The position numbers and the translations under genes are program-made. This document shows positions 19,761 to 32,900 of a DNA stretch of 64,000 nt, in pieces. A model generated the notes under the pieces. The model had not been told where the DNA came from and made no database searches. It worked only from the letters and a program-made list of their open reading frames with translations. The DNA lies in the NCBI GenBank assembly GCA_018806915.1, contig JAGKQI010000102.1:124001-188000 (forward strand). The letters are read 5' to 3'. The first letter of the stretch is position 1, and every line of letters begins with the position of its first letter. The DNA comes from Phytophthora colocasiae. Its lineage: Eukaryota; Oomycota; Peronosporomycetes; Peronosporales; Peronosporaceae.

Positions 19761-20322
19761 ACCAACATTACACTGATTTCTCTGCTGTTTACCTCACATG
19801 AATAGACTCACAGACCTTACAGCATCAGCACTACAGGCCTGAGTGTGACTCCAGATACCTTAACATCAAACCCACAATAAGCTGACAACCATAGACTTCT
19901 TGTTATCGCTTTGCAACTCTACCTTTTCCACGGCAAATCTAGAAGTAAATGGGATAGCCCGCGATGCGTCGCCTTTTTGAGTCCACCCAACCATTGGCAG
20001 ATAAGGAGAGCGCAGTTGCATGTGTTGAGCTCACCTGGTCATTGTTGGAGGTCATTTTGAAGTCTTGGTTAACTTTCATCAGTCATTTACAATCGAGTAC
20101 TTAAGTAAATGTTGGTACAGTACAAACATTTCCTCGTCCTAGCTAATGACTTTTTGGGATGTAGTTCCATTGCAGAGTGCTAAAAGACTTCGTGCGCGAG
20201 TTCGCGAGCGCGCTACTGTCAATGCCGAAGTATGTACCGAGTTGAAGTGACCATTTACTTTTCTCTCCAGTCGACACTTCACACCAAACAGCACAAAAAG
20301 ATCGAAAGCATTACTCGCCCTA
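19761..20322. other. Region downstream of the Helitron coding remnant
   Basis: About 560 bp, probably containing the Helitron 3' end, which I could not locate. A GC-rich imperfect hairpin (20193-20213) lies near the end but is not followed by CTRR. No gene seen. Confidence 0.4.
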
Positions 20323-21615
20323 CTATTGCTTACGGAACTTGGTAAGAGCGAGCAGCTTGTCCAGTTCAGCTGAGCTCAGGTTCTCCTTCATCCTGAGGAC
20401 ATTTAAGGGTTAGGAAACTTTTCGTCAACACCACGTACACCACAATATAGTTGACCTACCAAGCTAACGTCGCCGTCGGAATGAAATCCGTGAAGGGAAG
20501 TAGCTCCTCCAAGAAGGCCACATACTTGGCGTGCGGCGACGAATCCTTGTAGAGAGTGTCCACCATCTTCGCTGACACAGGCGCCCAGAGTACGTCCGCC
20601 ATCTCACCCAAACCAGGGACAAAAAACGTTGCATTGCCCAAGAAATCGATGGCCAAACTGGCGACCAGTTTGCGTGATGAATTCTCAAGCACAAACTCCT
20701 TTGCACGAGCTGACAGAGCTGAAGGGGACAGCGACTCTTCTCCGGGCATGCCCTCGAATAGCAGCAATTGTCCTTGCTGACTTGTCAAAAAGTGCTGACA
20801 TGCACCCTTGACACGCTCCGAGCGCACAAGCTTCACCGTTGCAATGGCTGAAATGGTAGAAAACATTGTGACCAGCGACATAGCGACGCCAATGACAAAC
20901 CAGATTGGGAATCCCATCACACCCACAAGAAGCGTGAGTGGCAGCCAAAATGGAGACGTCCCCACCACACCAACGACGCAGCCCGCAATCGCCGGCAACA
21001 AGCCGATGGCAGCCTTGTTCTTATGCAATGACAACTGCACGTGATAAAAACAATATTCTTTAGCACATTCAAACCATACTAGCAGCAACTAGTCCACCAA
21101 CCTGACGGGCGACATTGCTCGCTCCGTTTTTGATCGCGATGGCATGGGAGATCAGCGCCCGTGGACGTCGATCAGTCGTCACGTAGACGCGAATATCGAC
21201 ATCCCAAAGTACCTGTAACATTAGACATAACCACGATGTTATTACCATGGTTTTCACAAACGCACAGTACGGTACAGACATCATTATAAAGAATTGGTTG
21301 TGTCCAGTGGACAGAACCATCCATCAACACGGGGATACATTCACGCAGCTTCAGTGCGTGTGATGCTAGTAGCTTATCGCCATCCAGTAGCTTAAACGTA
21401 ACGTGCTGTTCCAGTAACGACGCTTTGCTCTCCACCTTCAGCTCCTCCGGAGAGATCAAGATATTGCAAGGTAGTGCCGCCCCTTCGTTCTGCTCTTCGG
21501 TCTGTGGTAGAACCACTACCAGACGCGTCGCCTGCGGGGATTGAGGCACCTTCACCTGCTTCTTAGGCGGCTTGGCCAGCCACAACACCTCGGCCTTCTG
21601 CAGAGAGAGTTCCAT
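20323..21615 (-). CDS. Unknown protein with two membrane segments, 4 exons
   Basis: Spliced from 21271-21615, 21102-21212, 20460-21034 and 20323-20392. Donors are GTACTG, GTTGGT and GTAGGT, acceptors ACAG, GCAG and TCAG, and the frame closes at 366 aa. The N-terminal 150 residues are beta-rich (TRLVVVLPQTEEQ, HVTFKLLDGDKLLASHALKL, VLWDVDIRVYVTTDRRPRAL). A hydrophobic pair follows (AIAGCVVGVVGTSPFWLPLT; FPIWFVIGVAMSLVTMFSTI), then a soluble part and a conserved-looking tail (MKENLSSAELDKLLALTKF). It is probably membrane associated. No family recognised. Codons upstream of ATG 21615 are open but lack an ATG. Confidence 0.7.
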
Positions 21616-21758
21616 GCGTATCACCTTCGCTTTAGTTGAAGCAAATCGACCAGTGACGTTGCAGCGTCTGCGATGTCGAATTTTAGCCAACAGAATCTAT
21701 TAAATCAGATCCTGTGCGCTGATTCGCTGAATATTACATTTCGAAGCCAAACAAAAAG

Positions 21759-22326
21759 ATGCAGCCGTTGGACGAGCAAGAAGACCCGAGCTTCGCTTCG
21801 GTGCTGGAGCCTGCGCGTGCGTCTCATGTAGCAGTCCTTACGCTCTGCAGATCAAATGACTAACAAGCTATATAACTCTACTTGATAATCTGTCTTTTTC
21901 CCGTTAAATTCAGAGCTCCAGAGGCCACACTGTGACCATTGCCGTATCGCCATTGCCGACTACAAATGCGAACGCTGCATCCAGCGTTTTTGTAGACAAT
22001 GCGAGCTGGATGTCCACCACCGATTGGGGGATCTTGCCTTGAAGTCTGAAGAGAGCAAGAGTGATGGTCGACCACACCAAGAGTCTCTAACGTGGACCAG
22101 TGGTGCGTAGACAACTGGACGGATTGTGGCGAACTGATGCAACTGATGCTGTCCTGTAGCTTGCCAGGAATGTGGACTACGGACGCAGGAGTTTTTCTGT
22201 CAGAGCTGCAACAAATACCAATGTGAGACTTGCTGCGCTTCCAAGCATCGGCATCTGGACGAACACTTTTTCTTTTGCATCGAAGGTAATATCTCCAGCT
22301 GACGTGAGGCTGATACAAATTATTTG

Positions 22327-22357
<31 letters not shown>

Positions 22358-23441
22358 CTATCCTGCAGGCGCGTCGCCGAAGATGTTCCCGTTCGCTAGC
22401 TGGAATGTGATGTTTGTGGAAATGGTCAAGCAGGGCAAGGGTGATTTACAAGACAGAGCTGCCACTGAAAAGGCTGGACTTGCTTTCGCTAATCTATCCA
22501 GTGAGGTGAAGTATAGCGAGACGGAAGCTCAGATTAAACTGGAGAAAACCACTGCTGCATCTACGAATGCCACTGCTGTAGCTTTGGGGAATTTGTCAAT
22601 CGGTGGAGTCTCCGAAAATGCACAAGCACCAGATCAAGCGTACGCGAGTGTACCAAAGCCTTCATCGCGGACAAACACCACATCAATAGTCGATCTGACA
22701 CTTGACGACGAAAGTGATGGGAGTTCCAACAGTTTATCTTCTCGGCCAGCGGTTGAGCCCCATATCAAGGAAGAAGTCCGTGTTAAATCGGAGAATACGT
22801 GGTTGGCTTCGGCTACCGCTGCTCAAGAGAATGTAGTGATTGATGTGGACGAACTCATGGAGAAGACCATGGGGGATGACGAAGACCCCGTGTTGCGTAC
22901 CATGATTGGCGAGTACAACGAGCTGAGTGCGAAGATCTTTGAGATAGACCAAGAGGCAGACAGTGTCAAGAAGAAGACCAAAGAGCTTTCTCTTGCCAAG
23001 CCGATGAATATACAGGAGGTTAGCAAGGCTCGCGCTTTGACGACAAAACTACGCAAAGACAAGGCCGAAGCCGAAAAGTCTCGAGACGCATTGGTGGCGA
23101 ATCTGATCGTGTATGTGAAGTGTGACCCCGATGAGATGAAGATGTTCATTGAGAACTGCACTGCCGATGTGCCTACTGCTGTAACTGCGATTCACCGCAA
23201 GTGTGCCACGCTGGAGGCCAGCATCCGCTCAGCATTGGAGGATATTCAGAAGATTCAGCGTAACATGGAGGAGCTGATAAGCCTGAAGAAGGATGCATTC
23301 TCTGAAGTCACGCGCCTCGGGGCTGAAATTGCTAAACGAGAGGAAGAGATTCGCAATTGGGACAAGGAGAGGAGAGAGGATTTTTTGAGACTTTGCCAGT
23401 TCAGCCATTCGATCCAAACAGCCGTTCGGGGAAGTTTTTAA
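21759..23441 (+). CDS. B-box zinc-finger / coiled-coil protein, 4 exons
   Basis: Exons 21759-21816, 21914-22102, 22160-22285 and 22369-23441 give 481 aa in frame. The N-terminus has two Cys/His clusters: CDHCRIAIADYKCERCIQRF with CRQCELDVHH, and CQECGLRTQEFFCQSCNKYQ with CETCCASKHRHLDEH. Together they read as tandem B-box-type zinc fingers. A S/T-rich acidic linker follows, then long heptad-like helices (about residues 280-460: YNELSAKIFEIDQEADSVKK, SIRSALEDIQKIQRNMEEL). No RING finger is seen. The arrangement recalls the middle of TRIM proteins, and the SPRY gene next door (435 bp away, same strand) makes that comparison interesting. The target is unknown. The intron before exon 4 contains a (CA)n(TA)n microsatellite. 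Confidence 0.82.
22327..22358. repeat. (CA)n(TA)n microsatellite in an intron
   Basis: Alternating CA then TA dinucleotides in the last intron of the B-box gene, about ten bases upstream of the acceptor. Confidence 0.9.
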
Positions 23442-23876
23442 CGATTTCATCCAGATTCAGGGAGAATATCTTCAGCCAAAATTCTCTTTTCTTGCAGCCT
23501 GAGAAGGCACTTTCCATGAAGACATGAGAGAAAGCAAAAACAACTTGTGAGTTGCACAAAACTGTCAGACAGATTCACACCTTGTAGTCGAGCAGGAACG
23601 TGGGACTCGTGCCACATGCAAACTTGAATTGCACTCAGCGCATGTTTAAACTTGTCCACCTTGGGTCCAAGTTGGACCTAAGTGTAATGTATTGAAGATC
23701 ATGTATGAGTCGCCTAGAGTGTAGAGGGGGTAGGTCTATCTGTGTTTGAACTTGAGTCAGAGATATCCAGAGGCGCAAAGAGAGAGAGAGAGAAAAAGAC
23801 GCCGGACTGGAACGTCTCCTGCCTTCTCCAAGCCCCGCAGAGCCCGTCGGACCTCGCCACTACAAGCTCGAGTGTC
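23442..23876. other. Intergenic between B-box and SPRY genes
   Basis: A 435-bp spacer. The frame of the SPRY gene stays open upstream to about 23742 but has no ATG. No conserved exon linking the two genes was found. Confidence 0.4.
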
Positions 23877-25940
23877 ATGACTGCCAGCGTATCACAGTCG
23901 CAGACGCGGACGCGGAACCGCGTCTATTCCTACGCCTTGCGCTCGCTGTCCGACACTAAAGACACTGTAATGACTGAGGCTGTCAAATCTGATTTTGCCG
24001 ATTCTCTAACTTGATATGTTGATGCAGCTGATTCTGGTCTGCATAGGCTTGCTGGAGGCGTTGGATCGCCTGCAGGAGCGACTGCATCTGCCCACGTCCA
24101 TCGTCAAGGAGCTCAAGCGCCGGCTGGCCAAGATAGTGACGCGCTCGTCCGTGAGACTGAAGACCAAATGCCCCAGTGATCGAGAGCTGGGAGATGCTGT
24201 GGCTGACAGCGACGTGTGGGATACTGCCACTCCTGAAGAAGTTCGAGGTGTTGTTCATTGGGTGCTTGCAGTCACAACGTCGCTGCAGAAACTCGCGATT
24301 AGTGCTTCGCTAGGCTTTTGTCACGGCATCTACGTGCTTGTTATGAGTCTACCAGGGGTTTCTACGGCTTGCACGTTATTCTATGGACTTCTTCAAGCTG
24401 TCGAAGATACATTGAGACTGTCAGGCGAAGAGATCATGGAGGCTGCATCTGCTGGTGGCTCTGGGTCGGGCAGTGGACGCAGTCGCAGCTATCACCACTT
24501 ACATCATAGACACCACCGAAGTGCTGAGAGTTATGTCGCGGATCCGAGTTGTAAGTTGAGTCTATGGTGCCTTTTTTAATGACGTTGCATTGATTCAGCT
24601 GGTGTTCTGTGGTGACAGTGACGGCAGTTGTGCTGGAGTACAAGGAAAAAGAGTGCATGGTGCCATCAAATATTGATCGGAGGATACGACGCGTCATGCA
24701 CTTTCAGATCCCCCTACATTCGTTTGAGGCCACCGTGCGGTTACCTCCGGAAAACGTGCAAACGACATCTACATGGAGTAGATCTACCAGTGATGTCAGC
24801 GTTACAGGTGGTAACCATAACCGAGCCCAGGAGGAGACTTCTTCAAGTTATGCTCACCTGAGTTCCGCTACGCCTCGGTCGATTCCTGCGTCGCCTATGG
24901 CGCGCAAACGTGTACAGTTGGCTTTTTCAAATTTCTCGGACGACGTGCTGTATCAGGCACGTGACCGACTACGCCAAGAGCGTGCTGCGACGTTAACGGG
25001 GGATCGAGATTTGCGTGTACCGCGATTTAATGTGCACGATTGTCACGAAGATATCTACTTATCCTGCGGCCGACATTGCGCGTCCAAGTCGGGAACTGGT
25101 ATGTATCGCAGCGTCCGCGGTTCTGTGCCCCTACAGAAAAATCGGTTCGTGTACTTCGAGATGACCGTGCAGCAAGGGCGGACGCCTGCTCGTGGAGCAA
25201 ATTCGAGCGCCTCCAGGTTAGAACTTTCACAATCAGCGCGCACATCGTCGTCGTCTACATTGGCGAGTGGGCTGGGTGCTGGAATTGGCACTGTTAATGA
25301 CCGTCCTGGTATTGATGCAAGCGTCTGTATCGGATTATCCTCACGACTAACGCCACTGAACACTCTAGTTGGAGCATCAAAATATTCGGTACGTTGTGCT
25401 GATTGCATTGCCAAAACGAGTTGCATAGTTATAACAAGTTTCTTCCTGTTGCTTTGTGTCGTGCAGATAGGATTCTATTCGGCCGGTCACGTTCTCGTAG
25501 GCTCAGAAAGGCGACGCTCAATTGGAGTTGGTCGGAAATACGGGTTTCAGTCAACGGTTGGAGTTTTGGCTCACGTAGTTGACCATGAAGATGATGAATC
25601 CGTGGATGCGTCATCTGGAAGTGCATCTCGGTCATCACCCTCTTCGTCCGAATCGGGCACGGAAAGTTCTGGCCCATCTATTGGTGAGGCCTCTGTACGA
25701 TTTACTGTCGATGGTATGGCACTCCGTGACAATAACAATCGCGTGATGGAATTCACGCTTCCATTTCCGTCTAGAAGCGAACTTTACCCGACGTTGACAC
25801 TGCATTCACAGGATGTGCACGTGTTTAGCCAGATGTCCGCACCCGACATCAGCAGCCTTAATTTTCAAGAGCTGGATCTACCTGTTGATGGTCCTGTGGA
25901 TATTTGGTGTCTCGATGGCTTGCGCCTCATTGCAGCTTAG
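23877..25940 (+). CDS. SPRY (B30.2-like) domain protein, 4 exons
   Basis: Exons 23877-23966, 24028-24550, 24619-25388 and 25467-25940 give 618 aa; all junctions are GT-AG and the phase closes. The N-terminal third is helical with hydrophobic stretches (LILVCIGLLEALDRLQERL; LAISASLGFCHGIYVLVMSL) that may be membrane associated. The C-terminal half holds a SPRY domain: GMYRSVRGSVPLQKNRFVYF, EMTVQQG, ASVCIGLSSRLTPLN, IGFYSAGHVLVGSERRRSIG, VGRKYGFQSTVGVL and VRFTVDGMALRD, followed by YPTLTLHSQDVHVFSQMS. An acidic S-rich insertion (DHEDDESVDASSGSAS) interrupts the fold. SPRY domains bind partner proteins; the partner here is unknown. Confidence 0.88.
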
Positions 25941-26152
25941 AATGGCAATGCTTTTGATAAAAAGATGGAGTATCTCATGATGGCGATGTTGTCCATTCCA
26001 CGATAACGTTGAGCTACAAGGAAACCATGAGCAGGAAACGCGAAACTAATGAGATGCCGGATTATTTGCTAGATTTGTAATAGCCTTCTCCTTACCTTGC
26101 CTCTGATGGTTGATTTCTTGAGGCTAACAGAAACAGGAAGATAACTTGCGCA

Positions 26153-29100
26153 TTACAGACTGTACTTTCCGTATTTGTCGCCCCCCAAGCCGACCTGCAA
26201 GGTGGTTTCGTCCAATATATGCTGCAATTCTCGTCTCGCGTCGATAACAGAAGCTTGAGTCGGTCCCTCGATTGCCTACATATTTGCGTTAGTTTCACGG
26301 AATAAGTTCACTCACAATTCACCATTTCACGTACCAGATAAAGTTTCCGCTCCAAAGGATTGGGTTTGCGGCCGGCTGGAATGTATGAGCCTCGTGCGAT
26401 GACAGCAGCACCCGTGAGCTCCGCCACTGAATCGCTTGCCTCCTTCTGGGTAACTCTCCAACGAGCCTGCTGGGGGTAGTCATTAATCTCAAGCTCTTCG
26501 ACAAAGTGGTTTTCGCCAGAGCCATCACCCTTGTACTGCAGATCCAAATTCTGGATAATTTTCTGGGCCTTGATGAAAGCAGACATCGCTTCACTGTCGA
26601 CAGGTGGCGCCTTCGATGAGGCCTGGGTACTAGACGGCTTGTCAACCGTGGTGGCGGTTTGTTCTTTGGTCGACTCTCCGGCATCATCGTCATCGTCAAG
26701 TGCACCAGAATCCTGCAAGAAAAGTTTCGTTAGTATAAGTTTTGGGCAAGAGTCCAGTCAATAGTAGCCTACCTCAACCAAAATACCCTGGTCCAACTCA
26801 TATTGACGCCTCTGCAAGTCTGCTGTACGTTGGGTCTCGTTTCTCTCCGTTTCATCGAAGGTGAAGCCCTTGCCTTTAAACCCACTGCCATGGTACCTAG
26901 CCTCACCTCGCGTTACCTGCATCAATGCCGTAAATTTTAGTCACTAATTGGGATGCCGATTACGGCAAAAACTATTGTACGTACCTTCTCTTTAAATCCT
27001 TCCGCGAGAGCAGTCAGTTCCGGTGGGATGGTCTGTTTAGCGTTCTCTAATGCCTTGACAAGATCCACCGAGTATTCCTCCTCCTGCAAAATTACACAAA
27101 ACATTAGAGAATGCATGTCCAGAACAATGAACATAACAGACACTTACATCTGGAGAAATAAACGTGTAGGCTGTACCCTTTCGGCCAGCTCGACCAGTTC
27201 GTCCGACACGATGTACGTAGTCTTCAATATGATTCGGGCAGTGGTAATTGATAACAAGAACCAAATCCTTCACGTCAAGACCTCTACCAGCGACAGAAGT
27301 CGCTACCATTACAGTTCGCACCTTTCTTTTGAAATCGTCGATTGTATAGTCCCGATCCACTTGATCTTTGCCACCTGTGTCACACCGCAAAGAAAATGTT
27401 AGAAATAAGTTCATAATAGACGCTCTTACAGAGTCAATACCATGTAGTGAGAGGGCCGGATACCCTGCCTTCATTAAGTCTTGGAAAATCTGGTCACACG
27501 CTTGCTGCTTGTTCACAAAGACGAGGATATTGCCCTTCTCGTACCATAGTCCCAGAAGCTGAAGGAGTCGCATGAACTTGTCATCTTCTTCACGGACTTC
27601 AACATATTGTGTGATATCACCTGACGCCGTACTACGTGTGCCAACGGTAATCTCCACGGGTTTCTTCAGCACCTTACGCGCCAGAGATTCCACAGCGCGA
27701 GGGAAAGTCGCGGAGAATAGTAGTGTCTGTCGATCTGGCCGAATATTCATCATAATCTTTGTAATCTGAGGCTCGAAACCCATATCGAACATGCGATCAG
27801 CTTCGTCGAGTACAACATACGTCACACGTTGCAACGATACCATCTTGCCAGCACTCATGCACAAGATGTCAATCATGCGACCAGGCGTACAGATTACAAT
27901 GTCTGAACCGCGTTTCAGGTTGGCAATTTGCTCAGCGACAGAAGATCCTCCGTACACGGCAGTAGCGCGTAAGCCAAGACCCTTTGAAAATTTTCTAGCT
28001 TCCACATAAATCTGCTGAGCCAATTCTCGAGCGGGTGCCATGATAATTCCAATCGGACCTTCGTTTTCTTGCAACGGAGGTTGGGCAAGGATATGGCGGA
28101 ACATGGGGAGAAGGAATGCAAGTGTCTTTCCGGAACCTGTTTTAGCGATACCGATCACATCACGTCCAGACATAATAGCAGGCAGAGCTTGCTTCTGGAT
28201 GGCAAACGGTACTTCGTAGCCGTGCTTCTTGATCAGTTGAAGCATGCGCACGCTGAATCCGCATTGGGTCCACTTTTGCAATGGACGTGGGCAACTCTTT
28301 CCTCGAACCTTGATCTCCTCCTCCTTACGCTGTGCTTCCACTGATTCATCCGACAAGTCCTTAATTTCTCTAGGGACCACGTAAAATTTCTTCTGGAACG
28401 GGATGTACTTCATCTTGGAATGATCCACAGGCTTGATCTCCTTCTTCTTCTGCTGTTCTTGCAGAATCTCCAGAGCTGAGCGCTGATCCACCAGCTCTGA
28501 GTCTTCGCCGATAATATCTTCTTCGAAGCCCTGATAGATGCGCCCTGTATCAACTTTCTTCAGCATCGGGTCACCTTCAGCCGTTCCATCTGTAGATGTT
28601 GTTGTAGTTGCAGCAGGAGCAGTATTCTTATCTTCCTGCTCACGCTTTTCTTTAATTGCCCGCATGAATTCCTTCAGCTCGCTTTCTTCACGAGCTTCAC
28701 GTTGTTCAGGAGTTTCATTTGCAGGACTAGCTGCAGCTTGGGGCACTTCAGATAGCTTGGCGACAGCAGTTGACTGCTCAGTTGCCTCTGCAGGCAAAAA
28801 CGTGCCATAAATATTGATCTTATCCTTGGCTTCAATTTCAGACTGTGAGATCACGTTCGCAGCAGGGTTAGCACGCGACTGGTTGATAGCTGCTTCGTCC
28901 ACTAATCCAGCCATATAAGCATCCAGTGGGTCTACCTCCTCCACCACCTTTTGCACTCGTTCACGCTGCTTTGTCTCCTCCTCCTCCCGTTTCTTGCGTT
29001 CTTCAAGAGTTTCTCCTTTCTCTTCGTCCTCGGGGGTCCACAAATTTAACTGCTTCGGTACAGCATCTTCTTCAGCAAGGAATTTCTCCTTCTCCTCTTT

Positions 29101-29808
29101 TTTCATCTCTTCTTGAAGAAGTTTCGCTGTCTTCGTTGTATCTTCAGGTGGATCCTCGCTTACTGTATCAAAGAAACCTGCAGGTTTCTTCTTCGGCGTA
29201 TTCTTTATCATCTGGTTGCCAGATTTCAACGAGATGCCACCGAACTTGAACTTCTTCAGTGTAGCTCCTCCTGTCTTCGGTTGTGTAGGTGCTGGTGGTT
29301 CCGCAGCTGGCCTCTTCTTCTCGCTCTTCTCTGTGTCAATAGTTTTCTTCACTGGAGGCTTCTTCTTTTCGTGTTCATTCTCTTTCGACAACAGTTCTTT
29401 AGAATCAGATCTTTTCCGTCTCCCACTATCCAATTTCGTTTCGCTTCTACTTCTGCTTCTCCTGCTCTTCCGGGAGCTCCGATGGCTTCTTTCACGTTTC
29501 TTGGAGCTACGTCTGCTGACCGAGCGGCTCCTAGATCGCGAACGAGAGCGTGAATACGATCGTGAGCGGCGTCGCTCCCTCCTCTCCGTCCTAGAGCGCT
29601 TACGGCGGCGTTTGTCGCTAGATTTGGACGAGCGACGGCGCTCCCGAGATCTGGAACGCGATCTGGAGCGCGATCTGGAACCGCTGGACGCGCTGCTGAG
29701 CGAACGAGACCGCGAGCGTTTGTGTCGGGAAGAGCTATGACGACGGGACGAGCGTGTGCGGCTGCGACTGCGACTTCGCCGCCGGTGGCTCGCGACGTCT
29801 TGCGCCAT
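26153..29808 (-). CDS. DDX46: DDX46/PRP5-type DEAD-box pre-mRNA splicing helicase, 6 exons
   Basis: Exons 27441-29808, 27148-27374, 26985-27083, 26773-26916, 26335-26712 and 26153-26275 give 1112 aa in frame. The protein acts with U2 snRNP at the branch site during prespliceosome assembly in the nucleus. An arginine/serine domain (about residues 5-130) is followed by charged sequence including [10 protein letters not shown]. The helicase core has the Q motif ([11 protein letters not shown]), [49 protein letters not shown] and [16 protein letters not shown]. The C-terminal KH-like domain typical of PRP5 follows ([34 protein letters not shown]). Start [11 protein letters not shown] is preferred over an upstream ATG at 29940. 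Three ATTGG motifs lie upstream at 29876-29933. Confidence 0.95.
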
Positions 29809-29875
29809 TTCGGACGAATTGGATAATGAGGGAAATCCGTGGCGGCGGCGGTTTCTTACTTGTTGATTGGTGGAT

Positions 29876-29933
29876 AATACGTTTAAAGTCGATGTAGATT
29901 GGTTGAAAATGAGATGTACATGTGGACAATTGG
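29876..29933 (-). promoter_or_regulatory. Three CCAAT motifs upstream of DDX46
   Basis: ATTGG on the plus strand (CCAAT for the gene) at 29876-29880, 29898-29902 and 29929-29933, which is 68, 90 and 121 bp upstream of the chosen start codon. Confidence 0.45.
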
Positions 29934-29961
29934 AGGACAAAAGTGGACACTAGCAACTTTC

Positions 29962-32900
29962 TTAAAAGTAGAGGTACTCTTTTCGTTTGCGCTTGGAGAA
30001 GATAATGGCGCCAAACATGAGCGAGTCGTAGTGAGGGAAGTCGTTCGAGTTGGGTAGGTGACCGATCTCTCCGAATGTCGTCATGCCCATCAGTGATGCC
30101 CCACCGGACCAGTCCTTGTAGGCTCCGACCTGCAACAACAACATCAACAACATTTACAACCACTTCAGCCTGTCAAAGCAATCACACAAGTTTTACCATT
30201 TCGGCCATGCTTTTGTGGCCCAACAAGGCTTGCACTCCGGCTGACAGGAACATCAGACACCCGATCGTCTCGTGGATGTAAAACTTGTTGCTCTCCACAG
30301 CTTGTGATCCCATCTACAAACAGAAAATGTCAGAGAGACGCTCTTTTGCTATTCTCCAATCGGTATAGCGACAAACCTTGTTGATGGCAGTCTTCAAGGA
30401 CTGCGCAGATGTCTCCATTAACACCACATTCGTACCGGATGCCACTGAGCTGGTTGTACTAAGCGACCCGTCCTCATTGATGCCAGTAATCACCGCCGTC
30501 ATGTTGATAAGCTTGGACCAGTCACTCGACTGCATCGAGCACAGCGAAGATGATGAGTTCGCGTCAATGCTACGGTCAATCTCCATTTGGTTCGAGACGA
30601 AGTCGATGGTGGTGCCCAGAGGATGTAAACTACCGAGTCGAGGAAATCCGATGGAAGAGAGCTCCGTTTGGCTCTTGTCTGATGCCACGTCAAGCCACTC
30701 TTGGTACACTTCAGCTGCAGGCTTGCAGTCAATCTCATAGATTGTCTTGTTGGACGCCTTCGTGACTGTACCCATGCAGTATTCACTATTCACCCCGACC
30801 GGACTGTATCCACTGAACCAGCTCACGTACGTCTCCACACTTGGGAAGCACAGTGCAAACGCGATACCCATTTCAGTCCAGTCGCCTCGGCCATCACGGA
30901 CACTTTTCGTGTAATCTGAACTGCTGCTGCTACTGATCTGGATCCAGGATACAGACACTTCACCCTCTCCGTGCCTAGTAGCATCCGAAGAACACCCACC
31001 GATAATCGGACAGTGAATAGCCTCGCGAATCCCGTCAATTGCATGCTCCACAAAGAGAGGACAGGCATACGTCGCAATGAATGCAGGTTTTTCACCGGCA
31101 TCAACATCACCAGCAACGCGAGCAAAGGCAGTTTTAGCTGCTGCATACGTCTTCTCGTGTGCATCGCTTTGTGAGTACTCAGCGTGCACGACGGAGTAAA
31201 TTCCGTGGGGGTCATTTACACCCCACAAAGTGACAAGCCCTTCATCGTTATGGCGGTTCACGGACACCCACGCATTTTCATCACACATACCACGAGCAAT
31301 TGTTCCGCCGATGTAGGGCACTCCAGGGGCCAATTGACGAAGCAAATTCACGATCACCTCGGCACTGAATCCCGTTGAAAAGCCAATAACCATGAAGTGC
31401 ACGTCCCCTCCAAGTTTTGTCATCAGTTCCTGAAAGGCCCCTGTTATGGCTAGTGCTTCTGTCTTGTTTGTAGCCCAGGCAGAAGCTGCATGCACGTAGC
31501 TGCTACTGTTTTGCACCGGGAGTCTCTCAATTGAATTGGAGCGCCGTTCGGTATCTTCCTGGTTTTCACGACTTGGAGGCACCGCTTGTCTCACTGGGTC
31601 TGGCGATGGACCACGACGGCCGCCGCTTGTGGGACGTCCTTTGCCTGGGCTTTTCGAGCGAGTAGTTTGAGGCTTTACTACTGGTACGCTCAATTGGTTA
31701 TCCCGGCCATGTCCTGTTGCACGCTCAACGCTGACTTCAGAGTGGGAGCGACGTACCCGACGCATATGCTTCGAGCCGCGAGCTGCTTGCTCACCGTAGC
31801 TATGGCGTTGTGGCAATTGCATGTTACTCTGTCGTTGCTTCCCAGCAGAGACCTTCCGCGACGTTCGCAGATTGGAATCACGACGCTGCCGATCGTCCAG
31901 AGTATCTGGAAGTTCACGATATTGTTGGTGAGGGCGATTGTTTCCTTCCTCTTTTTCCTCCTCGTCATTATCCAGGCTTATGCGGCGGTACTTACGAGGC
32001 ATCCGCTCCTCCCTCCCAGCTGGAGGTTGTTCTGACTCATCGTGCGGCAGTTCCAACGCCCCCGATAGGTCCTGTGAATGAGAAGGGCTGGGTAGGCGAA
32101 GCTGCAGTGCACCAGTTGCTGGATCTCCACCTACAGCGAGTTGCTGCTGCTCCGTGCTCCGCTGAATCCAGTCCTTGAAGTCCTCTTGGTTGTTTAATTC
32201 CCTTCCACTTTTTGACCGATGATGGGACACCACACATTTGCTGCACACACGGATACTCGGCTGGTGGCGGGACAGTACCTGCTTGCCTGTGTCATTGTGA
32301 GTAAAACTAATTGAAGGCACTCGAATTGTGCTGCTACAAGCCCAGCAGATCACTTCCCCACACGTTCGGCAATGGTGACGGCGACGAAAGATCGATGAGA
32401 AGCGCTTGTTACACAGTACGCAAAAGCGACGCTCTCTGTGTCAAGAAGGAATGCTGAGTAAGTGAGTTCACAGAAGAATTTGGTGCATAACGTACTTGTC
32501 TTTCACCCAAGCCGAAGTCTTTACGACAGAAATCTCTTGGAGCTCTGGCGGGTCCTCCAGTAAGTCTCGAAGACCGCGAGCAAGCTGCATGACCATCTCC
32601 ACTGCAGGATTACTTCGGAAAAGACTTACCATGGGAGGAGGGCGTTGAAACGCGATCGAGATCGTGACGAAGTCGTCTTTGTAGTCCGGTGAAGACGTGC
32701 GCTCGAATTTGCAGATCAGGGCGTCAAACTGAGAGCGTTCAAGGTTGTTGCCCTGGATATGCGGCATGCCGCCCACTTCTGCTAGCGATTCTTGGAACAG
32801 ATAGCATGCTACAATATCCCCCCCCGAAGTCTCAATGCCGATGTACTACATCCACACAGATACAGCGTCAGTGGGTCATTATCAGTCGTCAGATGGCCAA

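Noticed and set aside
20193..20213. GC-rich hairpin considered as the Helitron 3' terminus
   Set aside because: The stem is imperfect and is followed by CTAC rather than CTRR; no matching 5' TC end was found.
29216..29740. Long plus-strand ORF (174 codons) rich in L, R and D opposite the DDX46 N-terminus
   Set aside because: It is the antisense shadow of the RS-repeat region; its composition follows from the repeat.
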